Assembly: GCF_001889525.1 (NCBI RefSeq)
Contig: NZ_CP018192.1
Coordinates: 310,001-374,000 of the forward strand
Reading direction: 5' to 3'
DNA: 64,000 nt
DNA from: Granulibacter bethesdensis
Lineage (GTDB): Bacteria; Pseudomonadota; Alphaproteobacteria; Acetobacterales; Acetobacteraceae
This document shows, piece by piece, positions 10,100-18,088 of the stretch (positions are counted from its first letter, which is position 1; the number at the start of each line of letters is the position of its first letter). A program made the position numbers and the translations under genes. Under the pieces are notes generated by a model. The model saw only the letters and a list, made by a program, of their open reading frames with translations, searched no databases and was not told the origin of the DNA.

Positions 10100-10627
10100 T
10101 CAGCCGCCTGTCCTGTTTTTCTGCAGATCGGCGGTCGAGGCCGGGTTCATTCTGTACCATGTGCTGGCGGCCGGCGGCGGACCGGAAGCCGGGTTCCAGC
10201 GGCCGCTTTTTTTCAGGGCCTCGGCCACGTCTTTCGGCATATAGGTTTCATCGTGCTTGGCCAGCACTTCTGAGGCGTGGAAGCTGCCATCCGGCTCGAC
10301 TGTTCCCAGCGCGACCACCCCCTGTCCTTCGCGGAACAGGTCGGGGAGAATCCCTGTAAAGGTTACCGGAACCGAGGCCTTGCCATCCGTCACCACGAAT
10401 TTGGCGGCGGGCTGGCCGTTTTCGACCTCACGATGCACGCTGCCTGCCTGCACCAGACCGCCGAGACGAATGGTCCGTCCCGCTGCGACATGGTTGTTCG
10501 CGAAATCCGCCGGGGCCATGAAGAACACCAGATTATCGCTGAACGCGAACAGGGTCAGCGCGGTGGCGGAGCCGAGGCCGATGCCGCAGGCCAGCAGGAT
10601 ATACAGACGGCGGCGTTTGCGGGTCAT
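10100..10627 (-). CDS. ccmE: Haem chaperone CcmE
   Basis: Periplasmic haem carrier that receives haem from CcmC and passes it to CcmF. One N-terminal membrane anchor (residues 7-28) leads into an OB-fold domain. The haem-binding histidine is His125 in VLAKHDETYMPKDV, with Tyr129 spaced as in the family. The frame is also open from an ATG at 10657, but the ATG at 10627 (AGGAA upstream) gives the standard MTRKRRRLYILL start. An 81-nt gap separates it from ccmD, the largest gap in the operon. Confidence 0.95.
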   Translation of the reverse strand: MTRKRRRLYILLACGIGLGSATALTLFAFSDNLVFFMAPADFANNHVAAGRTIRLGGLVQAGSVHREVENGQPAAKFVVTDGKASVPVTFTGILPDLFREGQGVVALGTVEPDGSFHASEVLAKHDETYMPKDVAEALKKSGRWNPASGPPPAASTWYRMNPASTADLQKNRTGG

Positions 10628-10708
10628 GAGCGAAAATTCCTGAAGCCTGTCCCGCATGCTGCCAGAGGCGCCTGCGGGAGACGGATGCGTATCACTGAAT
10701 GCGAGCCA

Positions 10709-10870
10709 CTATGTATTCCGGCCGCTGCGCCTGGCTGCACGCGGGCGGGTTTCGAGCGCGACCAGCTTGTTCCGGGCAGAGGCAAGCCGTGTCGCCGTCA
10801 TCAATCCCATGATCAGCGGCAGGCCCAACGCAATGGTATAGGCCGTGATGATGAAAGGCAGATGCGTCAT
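10709..10870 (-). CDS. ccmD: Haem exporter protein CcmD
   Basis: A 53-residue single-span membrane protein that helps CcmC release holo-CcmE. It has a short periplasmic N-terminus, one membrane segment (FIITAYTIALGLPLIMGL) and a basic cytoplasmic tail rich in Arg and Lys. Its ATG overlaps the ccmC stop by 4 nt. Position and topology make the assignment firm despite low sequence conservation. Confidence 0.9.
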   Translation of the reverse strand: MTHLPFIITAYTIALGLPLIMGLMTATRLASARNKLVALETRPRAARRSGRNT

Positions 10871-11754
10871 GGCACATCCCCTTGCTCGGCCCGGGCGGCA
10901 TTGGCCAGCAGCAGGGCGCGGATACGCCGTTCCATGACCGCCGCCCTGATACGGGTAAGCACCAGAGCAATGAAGATCAGGGTAAAGCCGATGGCGGACC
11001 AGAGCAGCGGCCATAGCATCTCGGTGGACATGGTGGGGGCACCGGTCAGGCTGATGCTGGCGGTCTGATGCAATGTATTCCACCAATCAACGCTGAATTT
11101 GATGATTGGCAGGTTGACCACCCCGACCAGCGCCAGAATGGCGCCTGCGCGGTAGCCGCGTTGCGGATCGTCGAAAGCGCGCACCAGCGCGATATGGCCC
11201 AGATAGAGAAAAAACAGCACTAGAACCGACGTCAGGCGTGCATCCCACACCCACCATGCCCCCCACATGGGTTTGCCCCACAAACTGCCGGTGGCAAGGC
11301 AGATAGCGGTGAACATGGCTCCTACCGGGCTGATCTCTGCCGCGGCAAGATCAGCCAGAGGATGCCGCCAGATCAGAGAGGCGGCGGAGGCGGCGGCCAG
11401 CGATGCATATCCCATGGAGCCAAGCCAGGCGGCAGGCACGTGGATATACATGATGCGTACGGTATCACCCTGCTGCCAGTCGGCGGGGGCATAGAACAGT
11501 CCCCAGACCAGCGCGAAGGCGGTGATGAGGATTCCTGCCACGGCCACTGGCGGGACGATTTTTCCGGCGATGCGCAGGAACCGGCCCGGATTGGCAAAGC
11601 GATGCAGGTTGGGTTTGGCACGCATCTCCCCACCCGATCCGGGCATGGCGCGGCCTGAAGGATTTTTCCCCGCCGCGCCTTCCGGCAGCGCGTTCCGGTG
11701 AGTATCCTGATCTGATAAAGCTGACGTTTCCACGGCTCCATCATACCCTGCCAT
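10867..11754 (-). CDS. ccmC: Haem transporter subunit / lyase CcmC
   Basis: Integral membrane protein of the haem-handling family that loads haem onto CcmE. Six membrane segments and the tryptophan-rich motif WGAWWVWDARLTSVL are visible, with flanking conserved histidines (MYIHVPAAW and NTLHQTASI). The frame opens at 11754, giving 295 residues, but the first 43 residues are polar and unlike the family. The ATG at 11625, just before HRFANPGRFL, is an alternative start, though its GGGGAG lies too close. ccmA and ccmB, usually upstream, are not in the window. Confidence 0.95.
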   Translation of the reverse strand: MAGYDGAVETSALSDQDTHRNALPEGAAGKNPSGRAMPGSGGEMRAKPNLHRFANPGRFLRIAGKIVPPVAVAGILITAFALVWGLFYAPADWQQGDTVRIMYIHVPAAWLGSMGYASLAAASAASLIWRHPLADLAAAEISPVGAMFTAICLATGSLWGKPMWGAWWVWDARLTSVLVLFFLYLGHIALVRAFDDPQRGYRAGAILALVGVVNLPIIKFSVDWWNTLHQTASISLTGAPTMSTEMLWPLLWSAIGFTLIFIALVLTRIRAAVMERRIRALLLANAARAEQGDVP

Positions 11755-11829
11755 GCGTTCCGTTTGAAGCGCCTGCTTGTTACCTTAATTTTAAGCGCCT
11801 GATGGCTCTGAAAACGAAAGTAGGAAGGC

Positions 11830-12123
11830 ATGTTGTTCGCAGTCATCTGCACGGATCGTGAAGGCGGTCTGGAGCTTCGCAAGCAGACCCGCCCGGCCCA
11901 TCTGGAATATCTGCGGGATCACGAATCGCGTCTGGTGCAGGTCGGCCCGGTTCTGAATGCGGCAGGGGAGCCGGAAGGCAGCCTGTTGATCATCGATGCC
12001 ACCAGTCTGGAGGAAGCAAAGGCTTTCGCCGCGGGTGATCCTTATGCGCAGGCCGGGTTGTTTGCCTCTGTCACGGTCCGCGCCTATCGTCAGGTGTTCA
12101 AGGACGGTCAGTTCGTCGGATGA
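11830..12123 (+). CDS. YciI family protein
   Basis: A 97-residue ferredoxin-like alpha/beta protein. The YCII domain covers the whole chain, with the conserved RPAHLEYLRDH segment (His-Asp pair) and a GDPYAQAGLFASV segment near the end. The family is widespread and of poorly defined biochemical function. It is followed by an EVE-domain gene whose ATG overlaps its stop by 4 nt; this YciI-EVE pairing is typical in alphaproteobacteria. It diverges from ccmC. Confidence 0.88.
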   Translation: MLFAVICTDREGGLELRKQTRPAHLEYLRDHESRLVQVGPVLNAAGEPEGSLLIIDATSLEEAKAFAAGDPYAQAGLFASVTVRAYRQVFKDGQFVG

Positions 12124-12581
12124 CCGCATACTGGCTGGTGAAATCGGAGCCGGACGCCTTCAGCTGGGATCAGCAGGTGGCGCATGGCGTGGAGCCATGG
12201 ACCGGTGTGCGTAACCATGCCGCCAAGCGTAATCTGGCGACGATGCGTATGGGCGATCTGGCGTTTTTCTACCATTCCAATATCGGTCGGGAGATCGTGG
12301 GCGTGGTGCAAGTGGTCCGGGAAGCCTATCCCGATCCTACTGTCGAGGCGGATGAGCTGAGCCGGGATGGCAGCAATCCCTGGCTCTGTGTCGATATGCG
12401 TGCCGTCGGGAAAATGCCCTCTCCGGTGACGCTGGCCATGATCAAGGCGGAGCCGCGGCTGGCCGATCTGGCACTGGTGCGGCAATCCCGTCTGTCCGTA
12501 TCGTCCGTTTCACCGGAACACTGGGCGCTGCTGTGCCGGATGGGGGGCCGGATGGGTGGCTGGAAAGGCGCGGAAGGCTGA
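12120..12581 (+). CDS. EVE domain-containing protein
   Basis: A 153-residue protein made almost entirely of an EVE (PUA-like) domain: it begins YWLVKSEPDAFSWD and continues WTGVRNHAAKRNL and GDLAFFYHSN, all standard family blocks. EVE domains are thought to recognise modified bases in nucleic acid, but this protein's target is unknown. It is translationally coupled to the YciI gene, and the Rieske gene follows 2 nt after its stop. Confidence 0.92.
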   Translation: MTAYWLVKSEPDAFSWDQQVAHGVEPWTGVRNHAAKRNLATMRMGDLAFFYHSNIGREIVGVVQVVREAYPDPTVEADELSRDGSNPWLCVDMRAVGKMPSPVTLAMIKAEPRLADLALVRQSRLSVSSVSPEHWALLCRMGGRMGGWKGAEG

Positions 12582-12583
12582 CG

Positions 12584-12940
12584 ATGACAGCCAGTTGCGC
12601 ACTTCGTTTTCTGTGCCATGTGCAGGATCTGTCCGATCCCGGAGCCAAAGGGTTTCCTCCTGCGCCGGGCGGTTTTTTGGGCCTGTTCGTCATCCGTCGG
12701 GGGGATGATGTCCGGGTTTACGTCAATGCCTGCCCGCATATCGGTGTCCCGCTGGAATGGGCGCCGGATCGCTTCCTGTCTTTGGACGGGCAGCATATTG
12801 TCTGCGGCACGCATGGCGCTCTGTTCGATCTGCTGAGCGGAGCGTGTCAGGTTGGCCCATGTGAGGGCGATCATCTGACGACGGTTGCGGTCACGATCGA
12901 GAATGGCGCGGTCTATGTGGCTGCGGATGCCGGGCTGTAG
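12584..12940 (+). CDS. Rieske [2Fe-2S] ferredoxin-like protein
   Basis: A 118-residue soluble protein with the two Rieske cluster-binding loops: CPHIGVPLEW (Cys and His) and CGTHGALFDL (Cys and His). There is no membrane anchor or oxygenase domain, so it resembles the small stand-alone Rieske ferredoxins that serve as electron carriers. The ATG at 12584 is preceded by GGAAGG and lies 2 nt after the EVE gene, so the two are probably co-transcribed. No partner oxygenase is nearby. Confidence 0.9.
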   Translation: MTASCALRFLCHVQDLSDPGAKGFPPAPGGFLGLFVIRRGDDVRVYVNACPHIGVPLEWAPDRFLSLDGQHIVCGTHGALFDLLSGACQVGPCEGDHLTTVAVTIENGAVYVAADAGL

Positions 12941-12979
12941 GGCACGGTTGCTATGATGAAGGAACAAGGGAGGCACGTT

Positions 12980-13159
12980 ATGGCCGGAACCGACCAGAAA
13001 CCCGTACCGGACAGGGACGGTCACAAGGGAACAGTGACCCCCATCGATCCGGCAACCATCGCTGATGCGGCTCAGCCGGTGGAGCATGGCGGCCCCAAAG
13101 GACCGGAACCAACCCGTTTCGGTGACTGGGAACGTAACGGGCGCTGCATTGATTTCTGA
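12980..13159 (+). CDS. DUF1674 protein, SDHAF4-like
   Basis: A 59-residue protein ending in the DUF1674 signature (GPEPTRFGDWERNGRCIDF). The family is homologous to mitochondrial Sdh8/SDHAF4, which assists assembly of the succinate dehydrogenase flavoprotein subunit; whether the bacterial form does so is inferred. An upstream in-frame ATG at 12953 exists, but GGGAGG lies 6 nt before the ATG at 12980 and selects it. Confidence 0.88.
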   Translation: MAGTDQKPVPDRDGHKGTVTPIDPATIADAAQPVEHGGPKGPEPTRFGDWERNGRCIDF

Positions 13160-13191
13160 TGGGATTTCTGATGGGCGATGCGGTGGAAGGT

Positions 13192-14346
13192 CTAGTTTTT
13201 AGGGCGATTTGCCGCGCTGCGTGCATTCAGGCCGATAATGGCGATCGCCGCCAGCAGTGAAGTCAGCGCAAGACGCAATCCCCAGTGCCCGGCCATGAAG
13301 CCGATGATCGGCGGCCCGCACAGACCGCCCGCATAACCGAGCGTTGCCACGGTGGCGACACCGGCATTGCCGCCCCGCCGCCCCGATGCGGCGAACAGGA
13401 TTGGCACCACATTCGCCATCCCTATCCCCAGCAATGCGAATCCGGCCATGGAAACAAATGGCTGACTGGTGGCAAGCGCGGTCGCCAGCCCGATGGCGGC
13501 GATGAGTGCAGACAGCGCACAGGTCAAGACCGGGCCTAGCCGGGTGACGATCCCGTCTCCCAGCAGTCGCATCCCTGCCATCATCAGCGAGAAAGAGGCA
13601 AATCCGCCGCCGCTCAGGGCCATGCCTTCTTTCGACAGTGTGCTCATATAAACGGCTGACCAGTCCATCATGCCGCCTTCCACCATAAAGGCCAGAAAGC
13701 AAAGGCATCCCAGATAGATCAGCGGTGGCGTCCATCCTTTTTCGGCGGGTGCTTCACTGTGTTTTGAAGCAGTGCCCTCTGGGCGGTTGATCAGCAACGC
13801 GGCCAGAAACACCAGCATCAGCATGGCTGCGGACAGACCCATGGCCAATTCCGCGCTCCATCCCCATGCAAACAGAAGGCTGGTAAAGGCGGAACCAGCC
13901 ATACCGCCGAAACTCCATCCTGCATGGAAGGAGGACATCATGGCACGGCCCCCTTCCCGTTCCAGCCGGGCCGCTTCACCATTCATGGCGATATCGGTGG
14001 CTCCATGCGTGCCGCCGATCAGAAACAGTGCTCCGGCAAGGACGGGCATGGCCCAGTCCCCGCACACACGGGAGAACGGTGGCAAAAGCACGGAGAGGGC
14101 AAAAGCGGGTCCGCTCCAGCTGGACAGGCATGCGGTTCCGTAACGGGCGGCGAGACGTCCCGCCAGCGGCATAGACACCAGTGCGCCAACGGCCATGGCC
14201 AGCAGGGCAAAGCCCAGCGCCCTGTCACTGAGACCGGCATCACGCTGTACATGAGCGACGCTGGCAGCCCATGTGCCGATCCCGGCGCCGCATCCGACAA
14301 AAAGCAGGGCGGTGCCGAGCCGTGCACGATGGAATGATCTGGTCAG
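13192..14346 (-). CDS. Major facilitator superfamily transporter, probable CTG start
   Basis: A 12-segment MFS permease resembling the small-molecule or sugar exporters of the YbjJ type. From the first in-frame ATG (14196) the protein lacks its first membrane helix. Reading further upstream in the same frame gives an uninterrupted, typical helix-1 and loop ([19 protein letters not shown], then [20 protein letters not shown]). No ATG, GTG or TTG is in frame there. A CTG at 14346 lies 7 nt after AGGGGGAG and overlaps the preceding gene's stop as CTGA. I therefore extend the gene to 14346 (384 residues). The permease identity is firm; the CTG start is inferred. Confidence 0.82.
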   Translation of the reverse strand: MTRSFHRARLGTALLFVGCGAGIGTWAASVAHVQRDAGLSDRALGFALLAMAVGALVSMPLAGRLAARYGTACLSSWSGPAFALSVLLPPFSRVCGDWAMPVLAGALFLIGGTHGATDIAMNGEAARLEREGGRAMMSSFHAGWSFGGMAGSAFTSLLFAWGWSAELAMGLSAAMLMLVFLAALLINRPEGTASKHSEAPAEKGWTPPLIYLGCLCFLAFMVEGGMMDWSAVYMSTLSKEGMALSGGGFASFSLMMAGMRLLGDGIVTRLGPVLTCALSALIAAIGLATALATSQPFVSMAGFALLGIGMANVVPILFAASGRRGGNAGVATVATLGYAGGLCGPPIIGFMAGHWGLRLALTSLLAAIAIIGLNARSAANRPKN

Positions 14347-14666
14347 GAGTCTGCTCCCCCTGTTGCCAGCGTTGCGACCGTGGCCCCCAGCGTTTCGGGG
14401 TCTCCCTCAACCCGTACCAGCTTGTCGCGTGCCGTCAGACCCTGAAGCAGGGTGATGCGGGAGGCAGGCACGCGCAGGGCTTTGGCCAGCATGTCCCGCA
14501 CCGCTTCGTTGGCCTGTCCTTTATCGGCAGGGGCACTGACGGAGATTTTCAGCCGCGGTTTGCCATCAGCCCCGGGAACAGTGCCTCCCAGCCCGATTTT
14601 GCGGGCTTTCGGTACGACACGCAGGGCAAGGGTGATGCCGTTTTCGACACTGCGCCAGATGCTCAT
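14343..14666 (-). CDS. DUF167 / YggU family protein
   Basis: A 107-residue protein with the DUF167 core: [29 protein letters not shown] and [16 protein letters not shown]. The function of YggU proteins is unknown; they often sit beside yggT, as here. The frame is open from 14729, but the ATG at 14666 removes the overlap with yggT and begins at the conserved domain. Its TGA overlaps the proposed CTG start of the MFS gene. Confidence 0.9.
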   Translation of the reverse strand: MSIWRSVENGITLALRVVPKARKIGLGGTVPGADGKPRLKISVSAPADKGQANEAVRDMLAKALRVPASRITLLQGLTARDKLVRVEGDPETLGATVATLATGGADS

Positions 14667-14688
14667 CGCCAGATGCCCGTGGATGGCA

Positions 14689-15009
14689 TTATTGCAGCAA
14701 GGCGTTCCACTGTCCGAATGCGATAGCAATATACAGCTTGCCCAGCATCGGCCGGACCAGCAGTTGTAGCACCAGCAGCACGATCAGCGGGCTGAGGTCG
14801 ATCGCACCCATATTGGGCAGGATAGTGCGCACGGGGCGTAGAACAGGCTCTGTTATTCGATACAGGAAATCGGCGATCGACCAGACCAGTCGGTTGCGGC
14901 TGTCCAGCACGCCGAACGACATCAGCGTCGAGATGATCGCCGATAGAATCAGCGCATAGATATAAAGCTGGATCAACGTATCCAGCAGATTGAAAGCGAT
15001 CGTGAGCAC
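14689..15009 (-). CDS. YggT family membrane protein
   Basis: A small protein with two YggT membrane hairpins: [16 protein letters not shown], and [15 protein letters not shown] after the conserved loop [15 protein letters not shown]. YggT proteins are widespread; roles in osmotic shock tolerance and cell division have been proposed for relatives. The GTG at 15009 has CGGAG 9 nt upstream; a TTG at 15027 is an alternative adding six residues. It heads a yggT-DUF167-MFS transcription unit. Confidence 0.88.
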   Translation of the reverse strand: MLTIAFNLLDTLIQLYIYALILSAIISTLMSFGVLDSRNRLVWSIADFLYRITEPVLRPVRTILPNMGAIDLSPLIVLLVLQLLVRPMLGKLYIAIAFGQWNALLQ

Positions 15010-15226
15010 GCGAAGCGTCTCCGTCAAACATCATGTGACAGTAGGTCTGGTCGTTTGGTCTAGCCGTGCCGGGTCGGGAACCGCAAGCATGTTGCCCCCT
15101 CTGCCCTGCAAGTCAGGGGGAAAGGTGCGATGCAGATTCCTCCTCACTATCAGCTTGACTTCGGCGCGCGCGCGCGGCATTACGCGCCGCCTACGCTGCA
15201 ACACAGTGCAGGAGACGACGCGGAGC

Positions 15227-15302
15227 GGGGCTGTAGCTCAGTTGGGAGAGCGCCTCGTTCGCAATGAGGAGGTCAGGGGTTCGATTCCCCTCAGCTCCAC
15301 CA
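15227..15302 (+). tRNA. tRNA-Ala (anticodon CGC)
   Basis: A full cloverleaf: acceptor GGGGCTG / CAGCTCC, D arm with GCTC/GAGC, anticodon stem CCTCG / TGAGG around loop TTCGCAA (anticodon CGC), T arm AGGGG TTCGATT CCCCT, and an encoded CCA end. It reads GCG codons, frequent in this GC-rich genome. Confidence 0.97.
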
Positions 15303-15339
15303 CGCTTCGCTGGTCGTTCTGAAATACTCTTCCTCATTC

Positions 15340-16845
15340 TCATTTGCTTTCCTGAAGCGGCAGGCTGCTCAGGGGCGGGGCGATCTCTTCGAGGGATTTG
15401 TTTTCGGCGTCCACACCCAGGCGCAATTCTACCAGCCCGGCCACCATCATCAGAGCGCCTCCCCCAGCGTAACCCCACATCACAGCTTCTCGTCCCGCAT
15501 CGATCAGATGGCCGAACAGCGCTGGTCCTGCAATGCCGCCAATCCCGGTGCCCAGCGCGTAGAAAATCGCAATTGCGACAGCACGGACTTCCAGCGGAAA
15601 ATTTTCGCCGACAGTAAGATAGGCTGAACTGGCGGCGGCAGAGGCGAAGAAAAACACGATCGTCCACGCGACTGTCTGTCCTGTTGCATCCAACAGCTCC
15701 ATGCCGAACAGCAGACCAACCATGGTCATCAGCAGGCCGGAAAGAAGATAGGTTCCGGTGATCATGGTTTTACGCCCAAGCGTATCGAACCATCGCCCCA
15801 GCAGCAGCGGGCCGAGAAAATTCCCGAGCGCAAAAGGAAAGATATAAAATCCAACCTGCGCATTGCCGACGCCTTCGAATTTATTCAGCACCAGCGCATA
15901 CGTGAACAGCAGCGCATTATAGCAGAACGCCTGAGCGCCCATCAGAACGGCTGCGAGAATGGTTCTGTCCCGATACTGCGTGAACAGACTATGCAGGCTG
16001 GGCAGAAACCAGCTTTTGACATCGGTGCGCAGACGTAGCCGGGTGGGGGGAATGGGTGGAAGCGCATTATCCGGTCTGTCCTTGGCGACCATCGTTTCGA
16101 TCTGGCGCATTGCTTCATCAGCCTCGCCGGGTCTGCCATGCGTCATCAGCCAGCGTGGACTTTCCGGAATCCAGCGTCGTGACAGCAGCACGATGAAGCC
16201 GATCAGGCCCCCGATCACGAAGCTCGCCCGCCAGCCTGTTTCCTGATCAATCCACTCGGGATGGCCCAGCGCCAGCACTGATCCCAGCGCCCCGATCGCC
16301 GCGCCGAGCCAGAACGAACCATTGATCGTCAAATCGACAAAGCCGCGGCTGCGTGCTGGGATCAGTTCTTGAATCGTGGCGTTGACGGCGGCGTATTCCC
16401 CGCCAATGCCAGCACCGGTCAGAAACCGGAACAGCGCGAAGGACCAGAAACTCCACGATAATCCGGACAGGATGGTAGCGGTCAGATAGAGCAGTACGGT
16501 CAGGGTAAACAGTTTCTTCCGCCCAAGCCGGTCGGTCAGCCAGCCGAAGAACAAAGCCCCTCCGACGGCACCCGCAAGATAGACGCTGGCTGTGAGACCG
16601 GCCTGTCCGCTGGTAAGTTTCAGGGCCGGACTGCTGGCGATTGCGCCCGCGAGAGACCCGGCGAGAGTAACCTCCAGCCCGTCCAGAATCCAGGTAATCC
16701 CGAGGGCTATGATCACCAGCGTATGAAACCGGCTCCACGGCAGCCGGTCCAGCCGGGCCGGAATGTTGCTTGTGACTGAAGGTGGGGATCTCTCCCTGGA
16801 ATGTGGACAATCAGAATGTATGCAATCAGTCTGGCGCGCTTCCAT
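15340..16845 (-). CDS. Major facilitator superfamily transporter (sugar / organic-acid type)
   Basis: Twelve hydrophobic segments with the MFS loop 2-3 motif ([13 protein letters not shown]) and its second-half counterpart ([13 protein letters not shown]), plus [13 protein letters not shown], which is characteristic of the sugar-porter and metabolite:H+ symporter branches. The substrate cannot be told from sequence. The frame is open to 16887, but a probable prfB terminator lies at 16853-16877, so the ATG at 16845 is preferred; the first 36 residues stay polar. It is the same strand as prfB but probably separately transcribed. Confidence 0.88.
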   Translation of the reverse strand: MEARQTDCIHSDCPHSRERSPPSVTSNIPARLDRLPWSRFHTLVIIALGITWILDGLEVTLAGSLAGAIASSPALKLTSGQAGLTASVYLAGAVGGALFFGWLTDRLGRKKLFTLTVLLYLTATILSGLSWSFWSFALFRFLTGAGIGGEYAAVNATIQELIPARSRGFVDLTINGSFWLGAAIGALGSVLALGHPEWIDQETGWRASFVIGGLIGFIVLLSRRWIPESPRWLMTHGRPGEADEAMRQIETMVAKDRPDNALPPIPPTRLRLRTDVKSWFLPSLHSLFTQYRDRTILAAVLMGAQAFCYNALLFTYALVLNKFEGVGNAQVGFYIFPFALGNFLGPLLLGRWFDTLGRKTMITGTYLLSGLLMTMVGLLFGMELLDATGQTVAWTIVFFFASAAASSAYLTVGENFPLEVRAVAIAIFYALGTGIGGIAGPALFGHLIDAGREAVMWGYAGGGALMMVAGLVELRLGVDAENKSLEEIAPPLSSLPLQESK

Positions 16846-16852
16846 GAGACGC

Positions 16853-16877
16853 AAAACGGCCGGGCAGGAAGGCCGGT
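16853..16877 (-). terminator. Probable terminator of prfB
   Basis: On the minus strand: stem CGGCC / GGCCG around a 9-nt loop, followed by TTTT. It lies 36 nt past the prfB stop. The stem is short (5 bp), so efficiency is uncertain. Confidence 0.5.
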
Positions 16878-16912
16878 TGCATGCCATCCTGTCCGGCTGG
16901 AATGGTCAGACC

Positions 16913-18044
16913 TTACTGTGCGCTGGCGCTCGCCTCGCTGCGATGCGCACCGACGCGGGCGGCCAGGGCGGCAGCCATGAACTCGTCCAGATCGCCATCC
17001 AGAACGGCACCCGGATTGCCTTTTTCAACGTTGGTGCGCAGATCTTTCACCAGCTGATAAGGGGCCAGAACATAGCTGCGGATCTGGTGGCCCCAGCCGA
17101 TTTCGCTTTTGGCGTTTTCCTGTTCCTGCGCTGCGGCTTCACGCTTTTGCAACTCCGCCTCGTACAGGCGGGCTTTCAGCATGTTCATCGCCGTGGCGCG
17201 GTTGCGATGCTGGGAGCGGTCGGTCTGACAGGCGACGATGATACCGGATGGCACATGGGTGATGCGGATCGCGCTCTCCGTCTTGTTCACGTGCTGACCA
17301 CCCGCACCGGAGGCGCGGAATGTATCGACCTTCAGATCGGCTTCGTTGATCTCGATCTCGATATTGTCGTCGACCACCGGATAGACCCAGATACTGGCGA
17401 AGCTGGTCTGCCGCCTTGCGGCGCTGTCGAATGGGCTGATGCGGACCAGACGATGCACCCCTGCCTCGGTCTTGAGCCAACCATAGGCGGAGGGGCCGGC
17501 AACCTGAAGGGTCGCGGATTTGATCCCCGCCTGCTCCCCATCACTCTGTTCGATCAGCGTGACTTTATAGCCATGGGCTTCGGCCCAGCGCGTGTACATG
17601 CGCAACAGCATTTCGGCCCAATCCTGAGCCTCTGTTCCGCCTGCGCCGGAATTGATTTCCAGATAGGCATCGTTGCCGTCAGCCTCGCCGGACAGCAGGC
17701 TTTCGATTTCCAGCCGCTTGGCTTCGGCGGCAATGGTTTCCAGCATGCGGCGGGCATCGGTGGCCATGGCTTCGTCGCCATCGGCTTCGGCCATTTCGGC
17801 CAGCTCGGTGGCGTCGCTGACTTCCGATTCCATGCGCAGCACGCCTTCCACCTGACTGGCCAGGCGGGTGCGTTCACGCATCACCGCCTGCGCGGCGGCG
17901 GAGTCGTTCCACAGATCAGGATCTTCGGCGCGGGCATTCAGCTCCGCAAGGCGGTGTTGAGCGGCATCCCAGTCAAAGATGCCTCCTCAGCAGTGCAACG
18001 GACTGCTTGATCTGCTGGTTGAGGGCGTCGATTTCGGCGGACAT
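16913..18044 (-). CDS. prfB: Peptide chain release factor 2, with programmed +1 frameshift
   Basis: Terminates translation at UGA and UAA. The gene is split over two frames: 23 codons from the ATG at 18044 end in CTT TGA, and the rest continues in the +1 frame from GAC (17974 on). After a +1 shift the product is 376 residues and continuous. It contains the codon-recognition SPF tripeptide (VRISPFDSA) and the peptidyl-hydrolysis GGQ loop ([12 protein letters not shown]). Annotating only the downstream frame from 17884 would lose the N-terminus. It lies downstream of the penicillin-binding protein gene on the same strand. Confidence 0.97.
17972..17987 (-). promoter_or_regulatory. prfB +1 recoding site
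   Basis: On the minus strand AGGAGG is followed by CAT CTT TGA C: an internal Shine-Dalgarno 3 nt before the slippery CTT, then the in-frame UGA and a C. This is the classical autoregulatory arrangement: low RF2 lets the ribosome pause at UGA and slip +1 to make more RF2. Confidence 0.96.
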
Positions 18045-18088
18045 GGTCCTGTTCCGGTCATACTGAAGTCAAAGGAAACGAGAGGCGC

